Below are positions 42,296 through 51,136 of a stretch of 64,000 nucleotides of DNA, one piece after another. Each line of letters starts with the position of its first letter. Position 1 is the first letter of the stretch. Source of the DNA: Candidatus Fermentithermobacillaceae bacterium (GTDB lineage: Bacteria > Bacillota > Sulfobacillia > Fermentithermobacillales > DUSS01); assembly GCA_012842495.1 (NCBI GenBank), contig DUSS01000027.1, positions 103,251 to 167,250 of the forward strand, written 5' to 3'. A program made the position numbers and the translations under genes. A model generated the notes under the pieces. That model did not search any database. It was given only the letters and a program-made list of their open reading frames with translations, and was not told the origin of the DNA.

Positions 42296-44089
42296 TCAGT
42301 CTCCTCGTTCTTCCGCTCTCTCCCTTGCCGTTACGGTGACCTCAACACACAGGGCATACTGGAGGCGGAGTCTCACGGTATCCCCTTCTCTCAGCTCGTC
42401 CGGATCAATCTCCTTCGAACCGAACATGACGCGAGCCTTGGCGGCCAACCTGACCTTGTGGAGGTTCCCTTCGGCGTCGCGGACTTTCAGCACTACGTCA
42501 CCGTCATCTTCGGACACCTCTTCTATCTTGCCGATCAAGTACTGCCCGGCCTCCTGACCCGCCCTCTCTACCAGTCGAAGTTCCGTCGCCACTCTCGCCC
42601 TGATCGTAGCTACCACCTTGTCTCCAGGAGCTAGATCGTTCGGGGTCAGGACTTCAGTACCCCACTTGATCCGGATGTTCTGCGCCAGTCTTACGGTCTC
42701 GGTCCTGCCGTCGGCAAGTTTGATGGCCACCGACACGCCATCATCTCCCACCAGGATCTCCTGGACCTCGCCGGAAATCTCGCCCTCGGACGGAACAGCC
42801 GTTCCTCTCGTGACGACCTCGATGAGCTCGGCTTCGTCATCGTCGCGGAGCGTGACGACAACCACGTCCCCGATGAGGAGATCGTCCGCCGTCAAAGTCG
42901 TGCCTTCAAAAAGGATTTCCACGTCGCCGTGAAGCTTCACTGTGACCTCGTCTCCCGAGGCCAGGGTGACGCCGATGGTCCACTTGTCGTCTTCCCGGTG
43001 GATCGCGGAGATGGTCCCTTCTATGGTCCGTCCTTCATCCTCGCCGTCATTCTCGCCGCCATCCTCGTCATCTATGCAGATCTTGATGAATAGGGCCACT
43101 CCGTCCGCGTTGGCCAACACGTGCACCTTCTGGCCCACCTGGAGGTCTTCAAGGGATGCGGGATTCTTGCCCGAGATGACCACGGCATCCGGCGAGAATG
43201 TGAAGGTGAACGTCTCGCCTGAGGCAGTACTCACGGTGAACCCGGTGTAGACGACCTCGGTGACAGTTCCCTTGACTTCGTAGGGACCGAGATCAATGGG
43301 TTCGCTTTCGAAGAACTTGTCAATGAGGGCCGCCATCTCCACTCTGCTAATGGGCTTCAAGGGATACAGCATGCCCTCGGGCGTGCCCTGGAACAGGCCG
43401 AGTTCCGCCGCCACCGCCAGATAGCCGACTTTATCGGCGGGAATAGCATTGGCATCTTTGAACGGCAGAGTCACGTTCATTTTGGCCTGAGCTTCTTCCT
43501 CGTAACCGAGAGCTCTGACCATGACCATGGCGACCCACGCCCTCGAGGCCGCTTTGCGAGGCTGGAGTTCATCCAGGGTCACCCATCCCTGGTCGACGGC
43601 GTACAGGATGTAACCCAGGGCCCAGCTGACCGACTTGGGGACGACAGGCAACACGCTGTCTCCGACCTTGAAGGAACCCTCTTCCTCCTCATTCTCGTCG
43701 AAGTCATCCGAACCCTTAGCCCACGGATACAGGTTCCGGAAGGTCTCGTCCATTTCCACAGCGTTATCTTCGTACCCGAAAGCACGAGCCAGCATCGTCA
43801 AGACTTCCGCCTGAGTCATCGTGCGGTTAGGATTGAAATACCCGTTCTCGTCTCCCTCGATGATACCCTTTACCCGGAGCCTGGCCATATGTTGCAGGGC
43901 CCATTGAGCTTGCTCCCAGTCTTTGAACCTCACTTGCTCCTGTTCCTTAAGACTTTCTTTCATTTTCTCGGCTACCTGCAGGGCATTCTTGATCTTCTTG
44001 CCCTTGGCAAGAGCCTGGGGCGCGCTCAACGCCGCCACCAGCACAAACGCAAGGACGACTGCTCCAAACTTAAGCCATCCCTTCTTCAC
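42296..44089 (-). CDS. S-layer homology domain surface protein
   Basis: 597 aa. GTG at 44089 has AAGGAGGG seven bases upstream. The signal peptide is KKGWLKFGAVVLAFVLVAAL ending near ALA. Three SLH domains follow: one with RVKGIIEGDENGYFNPNRTM, one with AVDQGWVTLDELQPRKAASR, and one with AAELGLFQGTPEGMLYPLKP, which bind pyruvylated wall polymer. The C-terminal 330 residues are four repeats of about 75 residues with openings VKGTVTEVV, IEGTISAIH, ISGEVQEIL, IGKIEEV and closing segments such as LQVGQKVHVLA and LLIGDVVVVTL, probably small beta barrels. Confidence 0.92.
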   Translation of the reverse strand: MKKGWLKFGAVVLAFVLVAALSAPQALAKGKKIKNALQVAEKMKESLKEQEQVRFKDWEQAQWALQHMARLRVKGIIEGDENGYFNPNRTMTQAEVLTMLARAFGYEDNAVEMDETFRNLYPWAKGSDDFDENEEEEGSFKVGDSVLPVVPKSVSWALGYILYAVDQGWVTLDELQPRKAASRAWVAMVMVRALGYEEEAQAKMNVTLPFKDANAIPADKVGYLAVAAELGLFQGTPEGMLYPLKPISRVEMAALIDKFFESEPIDLGPYEVKGTVTEVVYTGFTVSTASGETFTFTFSPDAVVISGKNPASLEDLQVGQKVHVLANADGVALFIKICIDDEDGGENDGEDEGRTIEGTISAIHREDDKWTIGVTLASGDEVTVKLHGDVEILFEGTTLTADDLLIGDVVVVTLRDDDEAELIEVVTRGTAVPSEGEISGEVQEILVGDDGVSVAIKLADGRTETVRLAQNIRIKWGTEVLTPNDLAPGDKVVATIRARVATELRLVERAGQEAGQYLIGKIEEVSEDDGDVVLKVRDAEGNLHKVRLAAKARVMFGSKEIDPDELREGDTVRLRLQYALCVEVTVTARERAEERGD

Positions 44090-44526
44090 CCTAGATCCCT
44101 CCTTGGATGACATTGTCATTGAGATCATCGAGGCTCGGGTGAAATTTGTGGAACGTAGGAGTTCGGTTGAGCCTCCCACAGGTGTCCACCGTGTGCGTCC
44201 GGGCTCTTCCTGGCAGAAGGGATCGGCCTTCATACTCCATGCTCGTCCTTTCGCATATAAGTTGCACCTGGACTCTTTTCGTCTGAAAGGGCCAACCTTC
44301 GTGCTACCCGTTGCTACTTTTGGACGCACCGGGTTCCGCGTGACTCTCTCTGTCGGAGAGGGCCGGCCGGACTATCATAAGAAGGACTTTGGGAATAGCA
44401 TGATTAAAAGATCCGGGGCGTTCAGGGAAGCAAGAAATGTGGATAAAATCGCCGTACGCCAAGGGTCCCGGGGTTAAAGGGTCCTCCGAGATCTGGGCAC
44501 GCGCAGGAAGGATGAATCATCGCGGC
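44090..44526. other. Upstream region of the divergent S-layer and M28 genes
   Basis: The 516-base gap (44090-44605) contains the S-layer ribosome site, no confident promoter on either strand, and at its plus-strand end the 17-base tandem array listed separately. A long reading frame on the plus strand is antisense to the S-layer 5' end and is not supported. Confidence 0.4.
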
Positions 44527-44594
44527 TAAGTCATCTAAAAGGGTAAGTCGCTTAAGAGGGTAAGCCATCTAAAAAGGCGAGCCATCTGAAAAGG
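44527..44594 (+). repeat. Four 17-base tandem repeats before the M28 gene
   Basis: Units TAAGTCATCTAAAAGGG, TAAGTCGCTTAAGAGGG, TAAGCCATCTAAAAAGG and CGAGCCATCTGAAAAGG, exactly contiguous. The last unit ends in AAAAGG and leads straight into AGAGGTGGAGC and the ATG at 44606, so the array also supplies the ribosome site. Confidence 0.85.
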
Positions 44595-44605
44595 AGAGGT
44601 GGAGC

Positions 44606-45802
44606 ATGGAAGTCGCTTCTATGAAGGATGATGTCCTCAAGGCGAACCTTGCACGCCATGTGGACGTGCTTGCTAACGAGATCGGCCCAAGAGGTTCGAC
44701 TACTGCGGGGGAAAAGAGGGCGGCGGAATACATAGGGGGATTTTTCTCGAGTCTCGGGTTCAAGGTCCAAACCGAGGAGTTCTCCTCGTTGAGGACGTTT
44801 TCGTGGATTCACGCTGGAGCTTACTTGAGCTCTTCTTTAGCTGTCCTGGTTTTACTCAGGTTTGCACCCGCGTTGGCCGCTCTCGTCGCCGGTTTAAGCT
44901 TCATAGGATTCTTCCTCGAAACCCTCAGCGTCCCGGCTTTGGGCTGGATGGCGAGCAAGGGAAGGAGCCAGAACGTAATAGCTCGGGCCGGAGAGCCGGG
45001 CGGTGTCAAGGTGTGCGTGGTGGCACATTACGATTCTTCCAGGGCAGGACTTCCCTTTCACCCAAAGATGGTCAAGAATTTTAGGACGACTTCCTTCCTT
45101 GTGCTTATTTGCATGGTTCTATCTGCGGCACTATGCATATCAGCCGCCCTCGTTCCCACCTTCCAGGACGCCGCAGTCGTTATAGGCATCGTACCAGGCG
45201 TATATACCGCCTTCGCCGCCTCCCTGTTGATCCACAGGGAGCTCGCCTACCCGTACGTACCCGGCGCCAACGACAATGCATCCGGAGTGGCGGTCCTCTT
45301 GGAATCCGCAAGAGCCTTCGCTTCCGGGAAAATCCCAGGCGTCGAGGTAACCTTCCTCGCCACCGGATGCGAAGAAGCTGGAGTAGTAGGGATGCTCGAC
45401 TTCCTGAAAAAGCACGGGAAAGAATACCGCGACGCTTATTTCATCAACCTGGACAACCTGGGAGCAGGGGATCTAAAGTACACGACCGGCGAGGGGATGT
45501 ACGCCCTGATGAAATCCGATCCGGTCCTGGTGGAACTCGCCGGGAAAGCTGTGGACCAGGATCCTTCCATCAAAGCCAGCCCTTCTGTGTACCGGACTCT
45601 CCTCACCGACGGACAGGCGGCCATGCTCCGCGGGCACAAAGTGATGGGGATTATGGCATTCAGACCCGACGGTACGCTCCCCAACTGGCACTGGCTGACC
45701 GACGTACCGGATAACGTCCAGGTAGAGAATTTGGCCGGGGCGACCAAACTCGTGGTGTCGATTATCGAAGCTCTCCCGTCGCGGGTGGCCGAAGCGCTTT
45801 AA
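44606..45802 (+). CDS. M28-family membrane metallopeptidase
   Basis: 398 aa. The peptidase domain has VCVVAHYDSSRAG (His141, Asp143), ANDNASGVAVLLESA (Asp223), ATGCEEAG (Glu256-Glu257) and INLDNLG (Asp283), so the two-zinc site is complete; RPDGTLPNWHWLTDV supplies the last His. Two hydrophobic regions, about residues 72-112 and 162-208, are inserted in the fold, placing the enzyme at the membrane. Aminopeptidase activity is likely. Its stop codon overlaps that of the convergent M48 gene by four bases. Confidence 0.9.
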   Translation: MEVASMKDDVLKANLARHVDVLANEIGPRGSTTAGEKRAAEYIGGFFSSLGFKVQTEEFSSLRTFSWIHAGAYLSSSLAVLVLLRFAPALAALVAGLSFIGFFLETLSVPALGWMASKGRSQNVIARAGEPGGVKVCVVAHYDSSRAGLPFHPKMVKNFRTTSFLVLICMVLSAALCISAALVPTFQDAAVVIGIVPGVYTAFAASLLIHRELAYPYVPGANDNASGVAVLLESARAFASGKIPGVEVTFLATGCEEAGVVGMLDFLKKHGKEYRDAYFINLDNLGAGDLKYTTGEGMYALMKSDPVLVELAGKAVDQDPSIKASPSVYRTLLTDGQAAMLRGHKVMGIMAFRPDGTLPNWHWLTDVPDNVQVENLAGATKLVVSIIEALPSRVAEAL

Positions 45803-47091
45803 TCCAAGCCGCCCCAAATCTTTTGAACCACTCCTAGCCTCTCAAGAGTGGTGGGATGAGTCCAGGCAAACCACCGGATAAACGGAGGTGGCTCCACATC
45901 GCTCAGGTTGCCTTTGGCCAGTTTCACGTGTGACTCCACAAAAGCTTGCACATCCCCGGTCCAGGCCAGGGAGTCGAGATCCGCCTGGATCTCAAACCGC
46001 CGGGAAATCCAGTTTCCCGCAGGCGTCGTAACGAACTCGACGAGGCTTAAAAACAACAGCAATATTACGAAGATAGCCACGGGACCGGGTGGCGACGTAG
46101 TCACCAGCGTACCCCCCGCAGCGGCACTGGAAAAACTCCGCCCCAGAGCCCACGCGAACAGCATGAAGGCGACGAGGGCACCGGCGGACGAAAGAATGGC
46201 GCCTTTGAGGACATGGCTGTGCTTGTAATGACTCATCTCGTGAGCGAGAACCAGCCTGGCTTGCTCACGAGAAGTTCCGGAAAGCAGGGTGTCGTACAGA
46301 ACCACCTGCTTTGTCTTACCCAAGCCCGCGAAATAGGCGTTCAGTCTTGTCGTCTTTTTGGAAGCTTCCATGACCAGGACTTCAGAAATTTCAATTCCCG
46401 CTTTGCGTGCAAGTTCTTCGATATCCCGGAGGAGGTCGGGGTTTTCTAGCGGCCTGAACCGGTAGAACATGGGCGCCACCAGCACCGGGTAGAGGTAGGA
46501 AATCACCAGCGACAGGACCAAAACCCCGGCGCCGGCCAGGTAGGGCCAGGCTCTGGGCTGAACTGCAACGAAAAGCGTTAAAACGCCTCCGGCCAGCGCC
46601 GTCACCAAAGCTGTCAACAGAAAACTCTTCCCGTAATCGATGAACCACTGCCCCGCAGTCATCCGCGAGAGTCCGTAAAGCCGTTCGAGATAGTGTCCGG
46701 TGTAATACTGGAAAGGCAGAGAAACGAGGGATACTGCCAAGAACCAGAAGAACGACGCGATCGCGCCGCCTAGAAACGTGCCACCGGCACCAGGGTGGGT
46801 GCTTACCCCCATCCGCGCGAGAAGACTCTGCGCCGCACGCACGATCAAGCCCGATCTAACCAGGACGAACGCGGTGCTAAAGACCAACGCGTTTCTCAGC
46901 GCCCAGGCCACGTAAGACCGGGTCGCACGTTCCGTCGCCGTCTCCAAGAACTCCCGACCGAAGTACTTCAAGGCTTGCCCTGACGGTGCCCTTTGTCCCA
47001 GCGCGCTCCAGGTCCAGAGTATAAGAAACACTCCCGTAAGTACAAACAAACCTTGTACGAGCACTCTCAAAGGACCGGTGGGGTAGGTCAT
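45799..47091 (-). CDS. M48-family membrane metallopeptidase (Ste24-like)
   Basis: About 430 aa. Zinc motif LVLAHEMSHYKHSH (HExxH), a downstream Glu in LLFLSLVEFVTTPAGNW, and RRFEIQADLDSLAWTG, which is the third ligand region of Ste24/CAAX proteases. About seven hydrophobic helices build the intramembrane chamber. The ATG at 47091 has GAGGGA upstream; the frame is open to 47154. Likely job: membrane protein quality control or processing of a lipidated peptide. Confidence 0.9.
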   Translation of the reverse strand: MTYPTGPLRVLVQGLFVLTGVFLILWTWSALGQRAPSGQALKYFGREFLETATERATRSYVAWALRNALVFSTAFVLVRSGLIVRAAQSLLARMGVSTHPGAGGTFLGGAIASFFWFLAVSLVSLPFQYYTGHYLERLYGLSRMTAGQWFIDYGKSFLLTALVTALAGGVLTLFVAVQPRAWPYLAGAGVLVLSLVISYLYPVLVAPMFYRFRPLENPDLLRDIEELARKAGIEISEVLVMEASKKTTRLNAYFAGLGKTKQVVLYDTLLSGTSREQARLVLAHEMSHYKHSHVLKGAILSSAGALVAFMLFAWALGRSFSSAAAGGTLVTTSPPGPVAIFVILLLFLSLVEFVTTPAGNWISRRFEIQADLDSLAWTGDVQAFVESHVKLAKGNLSDVEPPPFIRWFAWTHPTTLERLGVVQKIWGGLD

Positions 47092-47261
47092 GGCGTCTTC
47101 CCTCGCTCTCCACTGGGGCCTTCCCGCAACCACGGGCGCCTCCGTGCAGGTCATGTTAGCTTGGCACGGACGTTCGTTAACGAAGTGTCTCAGAAATACG
47201 TAAGCCTGTAGGCTTCACCGCATGCTTCTTGCAATCAGCCAGCCCGAGCTGCCTGCTTTTT

Positions 47262-47277
47262 ACACTATATATAGCAT
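47262..47277. promoter_or_regulatory. NrdR-box-like AT palindrome in an intergenic region
   Basis: ACACTATATATAGCAT contains the perfect palindrome CTATATATAG and agrees with the NrdR box consensus over its first 13 bases. It lies in the 364-base gap (47092-47455) between the divergent M48 protease and a small membrane protein. It may simply be a promoter; no -35 could be assigned. Confidence 0.3.
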
Positions 47278-47455
47278 GACGAACTCGACTCTGAAACGAC
47301 CCGGGCGGTCCGGCGCCGGTCAGGCACCTCCCTTTAAGACCCGAACTACTTCCAACGACACGGCGAGGACCGGAGCACTCTAGGACCCGTCAGGTACTTT
47401 ACTGGGATAACACGGTTTGCCGGGGGAATAATGACACCAGGGGGTGTTAGCCGCC

Positions 47456-47917
47456 ATGAGAAACATCTGGACGAGAGCTCTTTGGGGTGGTGCGGCAGGC
47501 ATCGTGGCGATGGACGCCATCCTTCTCCTGGGGAGAGCAGGCGGTTGGCTGACATATAACTTGCTAGGTTCCCTGGCAAGCCCGTTCACCACCCGGGGTG
47601 TAGCGTTTTCCCCGAGCGGCATGATCCTGGGATTTGTCATTCACATCTTGGTGGGCGCCCTATGGGCTCTCCTGTTTACGGCGGTGATCAGGGCGTTCCG
47701 GTCGAGACATAATATCATCGCTGGGGTCATAAACGGACTTCTGATCTGGCTCCTGTGGGGTATCCTCTTCCCCCCTCTCGGACTGGGTTCGGCACCCTGG
47801 AATCTTGGCACGAGCACCACAGCTTTCACGCTCGCAGCAAGTCTGGCATACGGGGTCATCCTCGGTTGGTTCACCAGCGAGGAGTTCGTAGGAGCAGAAA
47901 CCACAGGTGGACCATGA
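47456..47917 (+). CDS. Four-helix membrane protein of unknown function
   Basis: 153 aa. Hydrophobic segments at about 8-28 (LWGGAAGIVAMDAILLLG), 55-78 (SGMILGFVIHILVGALWALL), 90-108 (IIAGVINGLLIWLLWGILF) and 122-143 (STTAFTLAASLAYGVILGWF). No catalytic motif. ATG at 47456 lies nine bases behind AGGGGGTG; a GTG at 47444 is the alternative. I do not recognise the family. The shape recalls small membrane proteins that include Gly-rich helix packing faces. Confidence 0.7.
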   Translation: MRNIWTRALWGGAAGIVAMDAILLLGRAGGWLTYNLLGSLASPFTTRGVAFSPSGMILGFVIHILVGALWALLFTAVIRAFRSRHNIIAGVINGLLIWLLWGILFPPLGLGSAPWNLGTSTTAFTLAASLAYGVILGWFTSEEFVGAETTGGP

Positions 47918-48001
47918 ACTCTCTGTCAACGGCAATCTGCAGCATGAATTCCTGCTAGTAACGGGGTAACAGATCCATTGCCGGCGCCCGGCCGCGGCAA
48001 C

Positions 48002-48568
48002 TCACTGTTTTCTCTTGGCCACGACCAGTGCGACAACCACCGCCACGAGAGCTATCGCTATAGTCAACCATTCGAAGTCCCTGTAGAAAAAGTCGGTTGC
48101 CCTCTCACCTAGCATCATCACGAGCAAAGCTTCCATCCCGAACCGGAGCCCGCGTCCGGCCAGCGAGGCAATGGTGAAATAAAGGAGCCGGACCCGGAAG
48201 ATACCCCCACCTATAGTAAACACTTTGTACGGGATAGGGGTAAGGGCCGCGGTCGCCACGGCCCACGCGCCGTATTTGTCGAACAACTCCTCAAGCTGCT
48301 TGATTCTCGAGAGGGAAGCAAACCGCAGTAGCAGTGGCCTTCCAGCCCGCCTGCCGAGGAAATAGCCAAAAAGGCCGCCGAGAACGGAACCGGTTGTCGT
48401 GATCAGCGCGTAAAGCAAGGACAGAGACGGCCTCGCAATCGCCAGCGGAAGGAGCATGACGTCGGGAGGCACCAGGAAGAATACCGCTTCGATAAAAGCC
48501 AAAAGGAAGAGACCATAAGGGCCGAAATCGATAAACCAGTCGATGTTCGAGAGCCATTTCAGGTCCAC
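48002..48568 (-). CDS. DedA/YqaA-family (VTT domain) membrane protein
   Basis: 188 aa. FLLAFIEAVFFLVPPDVMLL followed by SVLGGLFGYFLGRRAGRPLL is the VTT-domain re-entrant pattern with the Gly-x3-Gly-rich loop; ALTPIPYKVFTIGGG is the second conserved loop. Members act as lipid scramblases or in polyprenyl-phosphate recycling. The YqaA subtype fits by length and loop sequence. The GTG at 48568 follows AAGGA at a slightly long distance. Confidence 0.88.
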   Translation of the reverse strand: MDLKWLSNIDWFIDFGPYGLFLLAFIEAVFFLVPPDVMLLPLAIARPSLSLLYALITTTGSVLGGLFGYFLGRRAGRPLLLRFASLSRIKQLEELFDKYGAWAVATAALTPIPYKVFTIGGGIFRVRLLYFTIASLAGRGLRFGMEALLVMMLGERATDFFYRDFEWLTIAIALVAVVVALVVAKRKQ

Positions 48569-48713
48569 CGCTGACGATCCTTCCCTGCTCGCGATACTTG
48601 ATTTGTAGCGTTCAAGCCCGAGTTATATCGAATCCTACAGATCTGCCTAGATTGAACCAACCGGTTTGCCCAGCTTCTACGCGGTACCTCCCGTTCCCTG
48701 CTACCTAAAAAGA

Positions 48714-49107
48714 TGGCGAGCAGGTCTATAAGCCGGGTTCTGTCGAGGGTAGTCATCTATCTTGGATGAAGGTTACCCTTCACCTCTAGCGGCCAACCCG
48801 AGAGCTCGGCGGGCCACGTCATCGCTCTCCTATTTGGCCTTGCTCCGGGTGGGGTTTGCCTGGCCAACCGGTCACCCGGTTGCCGGTGGTCTCTTACACC
48901 ACCTTTTCACCCTTACCTGCCCTGACCTCGTCTCGCCGCTCACGAGAACAGCGAGCCCGGGCCGGAAGTTACAGGCGGTATGTTTCTGTGGCACTTTCCC
49001 TGAGGTCACCCTCGCTGGGCGTTACCCAGCACCCTGCCCTGTGGAGCCCGGACTTTCCTCGTCTGCCGGCGAAATCCGGCATCCGCGACTACCCGACCTG
49101 CTCGCTC
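48714..49107 (-). ncRNA. rnpB: RNase P RNA, type A
   Basis: Catalytic RNA for tRNA 5' maturation. On the minus strand the 5' conserved region GAGGAAAGTCCGGGCTCC (near 49042-49060) is followed by ACAGGGCAGGGTGCTGGGTA and GAAAGTGCCACAGAAA, and the 3' region is GACAGAACCCGGCTTATAG. The ends pair: GCGAGCAGGTC (49105-49095) with GACCTGCTCGC (48726-48716) makes helix P1. TTTTT directly after the P1 strand suits a terminator. The core follows the ancestral (A) architecture, not the Bacillus B type. Confidence 0.95.
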
Positions 49108-49286
49108 TGTTCCATCTTATCAGCCGTCCATCGGACGGTCAAAAGCCTCCTGAATCAGTGTTCGAGTCGCGGCCCTCGTCACAGGTTTTGCTCCTCGACC
49201 GGCATCACCAAAGCATACAGGGCTTTTGTGATTATGTCAACCAAATCCGAGCTACCCCGGCTGCCTGGCCGGTATCCTGGAACACG

Positions 49287-49856
49287 TTACTTAGTGAAAT
49301 TAACCGGGGGCGCCGATTCGGCACCCTCAGGAGCCTCGAAGTATGCCCTGGGGGCAAACCCCAGCAGCCTGGCGACAAGCACAGTTGGAAAAGACTTGAC
49401 CCTTTCGTTGAACACCCGGACATTATCGTTGAACCTCATGCGTTCCACAGCTATACGCGTTTCGGTTCCCGTTAATTCGTCCATGAGCGCGGTGAAGTGC
49501 TGGTCAGCTTTAAGGTTGGGGTAATTCTCGACGATCACCAAAAGCCGGCTGATAGCGGACTCGAGTTGGCTTGCAGCTTGAGCTTTGTCGTCGACCGTTA
49601 CCGCTTCACCGTACTTGGATCGAGCGTCAGCGATGCTCTTGAACACTTCCTCTTCATGCTGAGCGTATGCCTTCACCGTCTCCACCAGGTTGGGGATGAG
49701 GTCGTATCTCCTCTTGTACTGGTTCTCCACCTGGGCCCATTGACCGTCGATGGCTTCGTTAAGCTTGACCAAGCTATTGTAGGTCGAAGCGAACCAAAGC
49801 CCCACGAGCACCACAATAGCCAGAATCGCTATAAGCGTAACCGGAACCTTTTTCAC
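49287..49856 (-). CDS. LemA family protein
   Basis: 189 aa. The N-terminal helix VPVTLIAILAIVVLVGLWF is followed by STYNSLVKLNEAIDGQWAQV and ENQYKRRYDLIPNLVETVKA, the LemA signature, then ANLKADQHF-like YPNLKADQHFTALMDELTGT and ERMRFNDNVRVFNERVKSFP. The long helical bundle faces outside the membrane. The GTG at 49856 lies seven bases behind GGAGGAGGG. It is downstream of the TPM-domain gene, a common pairing; the role is not established. Confidence 0.92.
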   Translation of the reverse strand: MKKVPVTLIAILAIVVLVGLWFASTYNSLVKLNEAIDGQWAQVENQYKRRYDLIPNLVETVKAYAQHEEEVFKSIADARSKYGEAVTVDDKAQAASQLESAISRLLVIVENYPNLKADQHFTALMDELTGTETRIAVERMRFNDNVRVFNERVKSFPTVLVARLLGFAPRAYFEAPEGAESAPPVNFTK

Positions 49857-50043
49857 CGGTCTTCCCTCCTCCACGTTATATACGTTTCGTCCCTGCTTTA
49901 ATACGAAACTTACTGTCCTCGAGCTACTGAAGCCCAGGGTAGTTCCCGCTGGGGCAAATCTCTTATCCCTGCCTTGGATCAACGTTTAGGATCAACCGTC
50001 ATACCGGATAGTTGTCACCTCCGGGCGACGACTGCCTGAATAG

Positions 50044-51009
50044 TCACCACCCTCGGGTCGCGCCTCCACCGCCGCTCCGTCCTCCCCCGAAGCCCTTGGG
50101 GCCGGAAAAACCCCCACCTTTCGAAGATCGTCCGAATCCTCCGAACCACGGTCCCGGGCCCGTGGTCCTGCCCGTTCCCGGAAAACCCGTGTGTAACCGT
50201 ATAAGAGGTGCGGTCTTGAACAGCTTTTCCCTGGTATATCCGCATCGCGTGCAACGATACAGCCTGGAAGCTAAACCGCCCGTAGAGTACGTCGCCTTTT
50301 CGATGATCCTGTCCTGGGCGATCAGCCGGGCGCCGCATTTGGGACACCTGGGCCTCGCCAAGACGGCGATAACGGCGCCCAGGCCGGCAAAGACCACAAC
50401 CGCAGGCAGAACAATTCCCAGCAGCCAGGATGCGCCCCCCGCTTCTTCGTCATTGAACGTCACAGGAGTTCCATCAAGTTCGATCTCGACTCCCGCATCC
50501 TCGGCGATGTACGCTGCGGCTTTCAGAAGCCCCTGGTAAATCCCCTTGCCGTACTGGTTCTCCTTAAAATAGGGCGTCATTTCGTCGAGGCACCGCCCTG
50601 CGCGCGCGTCGGTGATGACCGGCTCGAGACCGTAACCCACCTCCATCGTCACCTTACGATCGTCTACGGCCACGACTAGCAGGAGCCCCTTGTCCTTGCC
50701 TTTAAGACCGATGCCCCACTTCTCGTAGAGTTTAACGGCGTACATTTTAATGGACTCTTCTTCGGTGGTTCTGATGATCGCGACTGCAAGAGCCGTTCCG
50801 GTCTTCTTCCATAACTCGTCGGCCAAAGCTTCAAGTTTCGCCGTTTCCTCGGCGGTCAGCACTCCCACGTAGTCGTTGATGTTCCCTTTGGGGTCCGGAT
50901 AAGAAGGTGCCGCAAACAATATACCTGGACCGGCAAGAAAGAACCACAGCACAACTAGGATAAAACCAGTAGCCGTCCGGTAGAACCCTTTCAACTCCGC
51001 ACCCCCCAT
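50044..51009 (-). CDS. TPM-domain (YgcG-like) membrane protein
   Basis: 321 aa. Signal helix ATGFILVVLWFFLAGPGILF, TPM domain with NDYVGVLTAEETAKLEALAD, YEKWGIGLKGKDKGLLLVVA and EVGYGLEPVITDARAGRCLD, then a helix (LLGIVLPAVVVFAGLGAVIA), a zinc ribbon (CPKCGARL and CTRCGYTR) and a Gly-rich tail (GGGFSGPKGFGGG). ATG at 51009 with AGGA five bases upstream. Co-located with LemA. TPM proteins are linked to membrane protein turnover (photosystem repair in plants); here the role is unknown. Confidence 0.9.
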   Translation of the reverse strand: MGGAELKGFYRTATGFILVVLWFFLAGPGILFAAPSYPDPKGNINDYVGVLTAEETAKLEALADELWKKTGTALAVAIIRTTEEESIKMYAVKLYEKWGIGLKGKDKGLLLVVAVDDRKVTMEVGYGLEPVITDARAGRCLDEMTPYFKENQYGKGIYQGLLKAAAYIAEDAGVEIELDGTPVTFNDEEAGGASWLLGIVLPAVVVFAGLGAVIAVLARPRCPKCGARLIAQDRIIEKATYSTGGLASRLYRCTRCGYTREKLFKTAPLIRLHTGFPGTGRTTGPGPWFGGFGRSSKGGGFSGPKGFGGGRSGGGGATRGW

Positions 51010-51136
51010 CTTAGTCCTGTGCAAAGTAACGGGGCCGCCCAAAGACATATACGCATTATAGCAGAATGAGTTTGCTTGCAGAAAAATGGGGAGGAGCATC
51101 CTGGGCGAAAGGAGGAGCGCACGATAGCACGACCGC

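Noticed and set aside
43923..44477. Plus-strand 184-codon frame
   Set aside because: Antisense to the S-layer gene signal peptide and SLH region, without a ribosome site.
44527..44594. CRISPR-like array
   Set aside because: Repeats are 17 bases and directly contiguous, with no spacers and no cas genes in the window.
48762..49524. Two long plus-strand reading frames of over 220 codons
   Set aside because: They lie across rnpB (opposite strand) and the 3' end of lemA. The RNA motifs and P1 pairing explain the sequence; the frames have no ribosome site and no recognisable protein.
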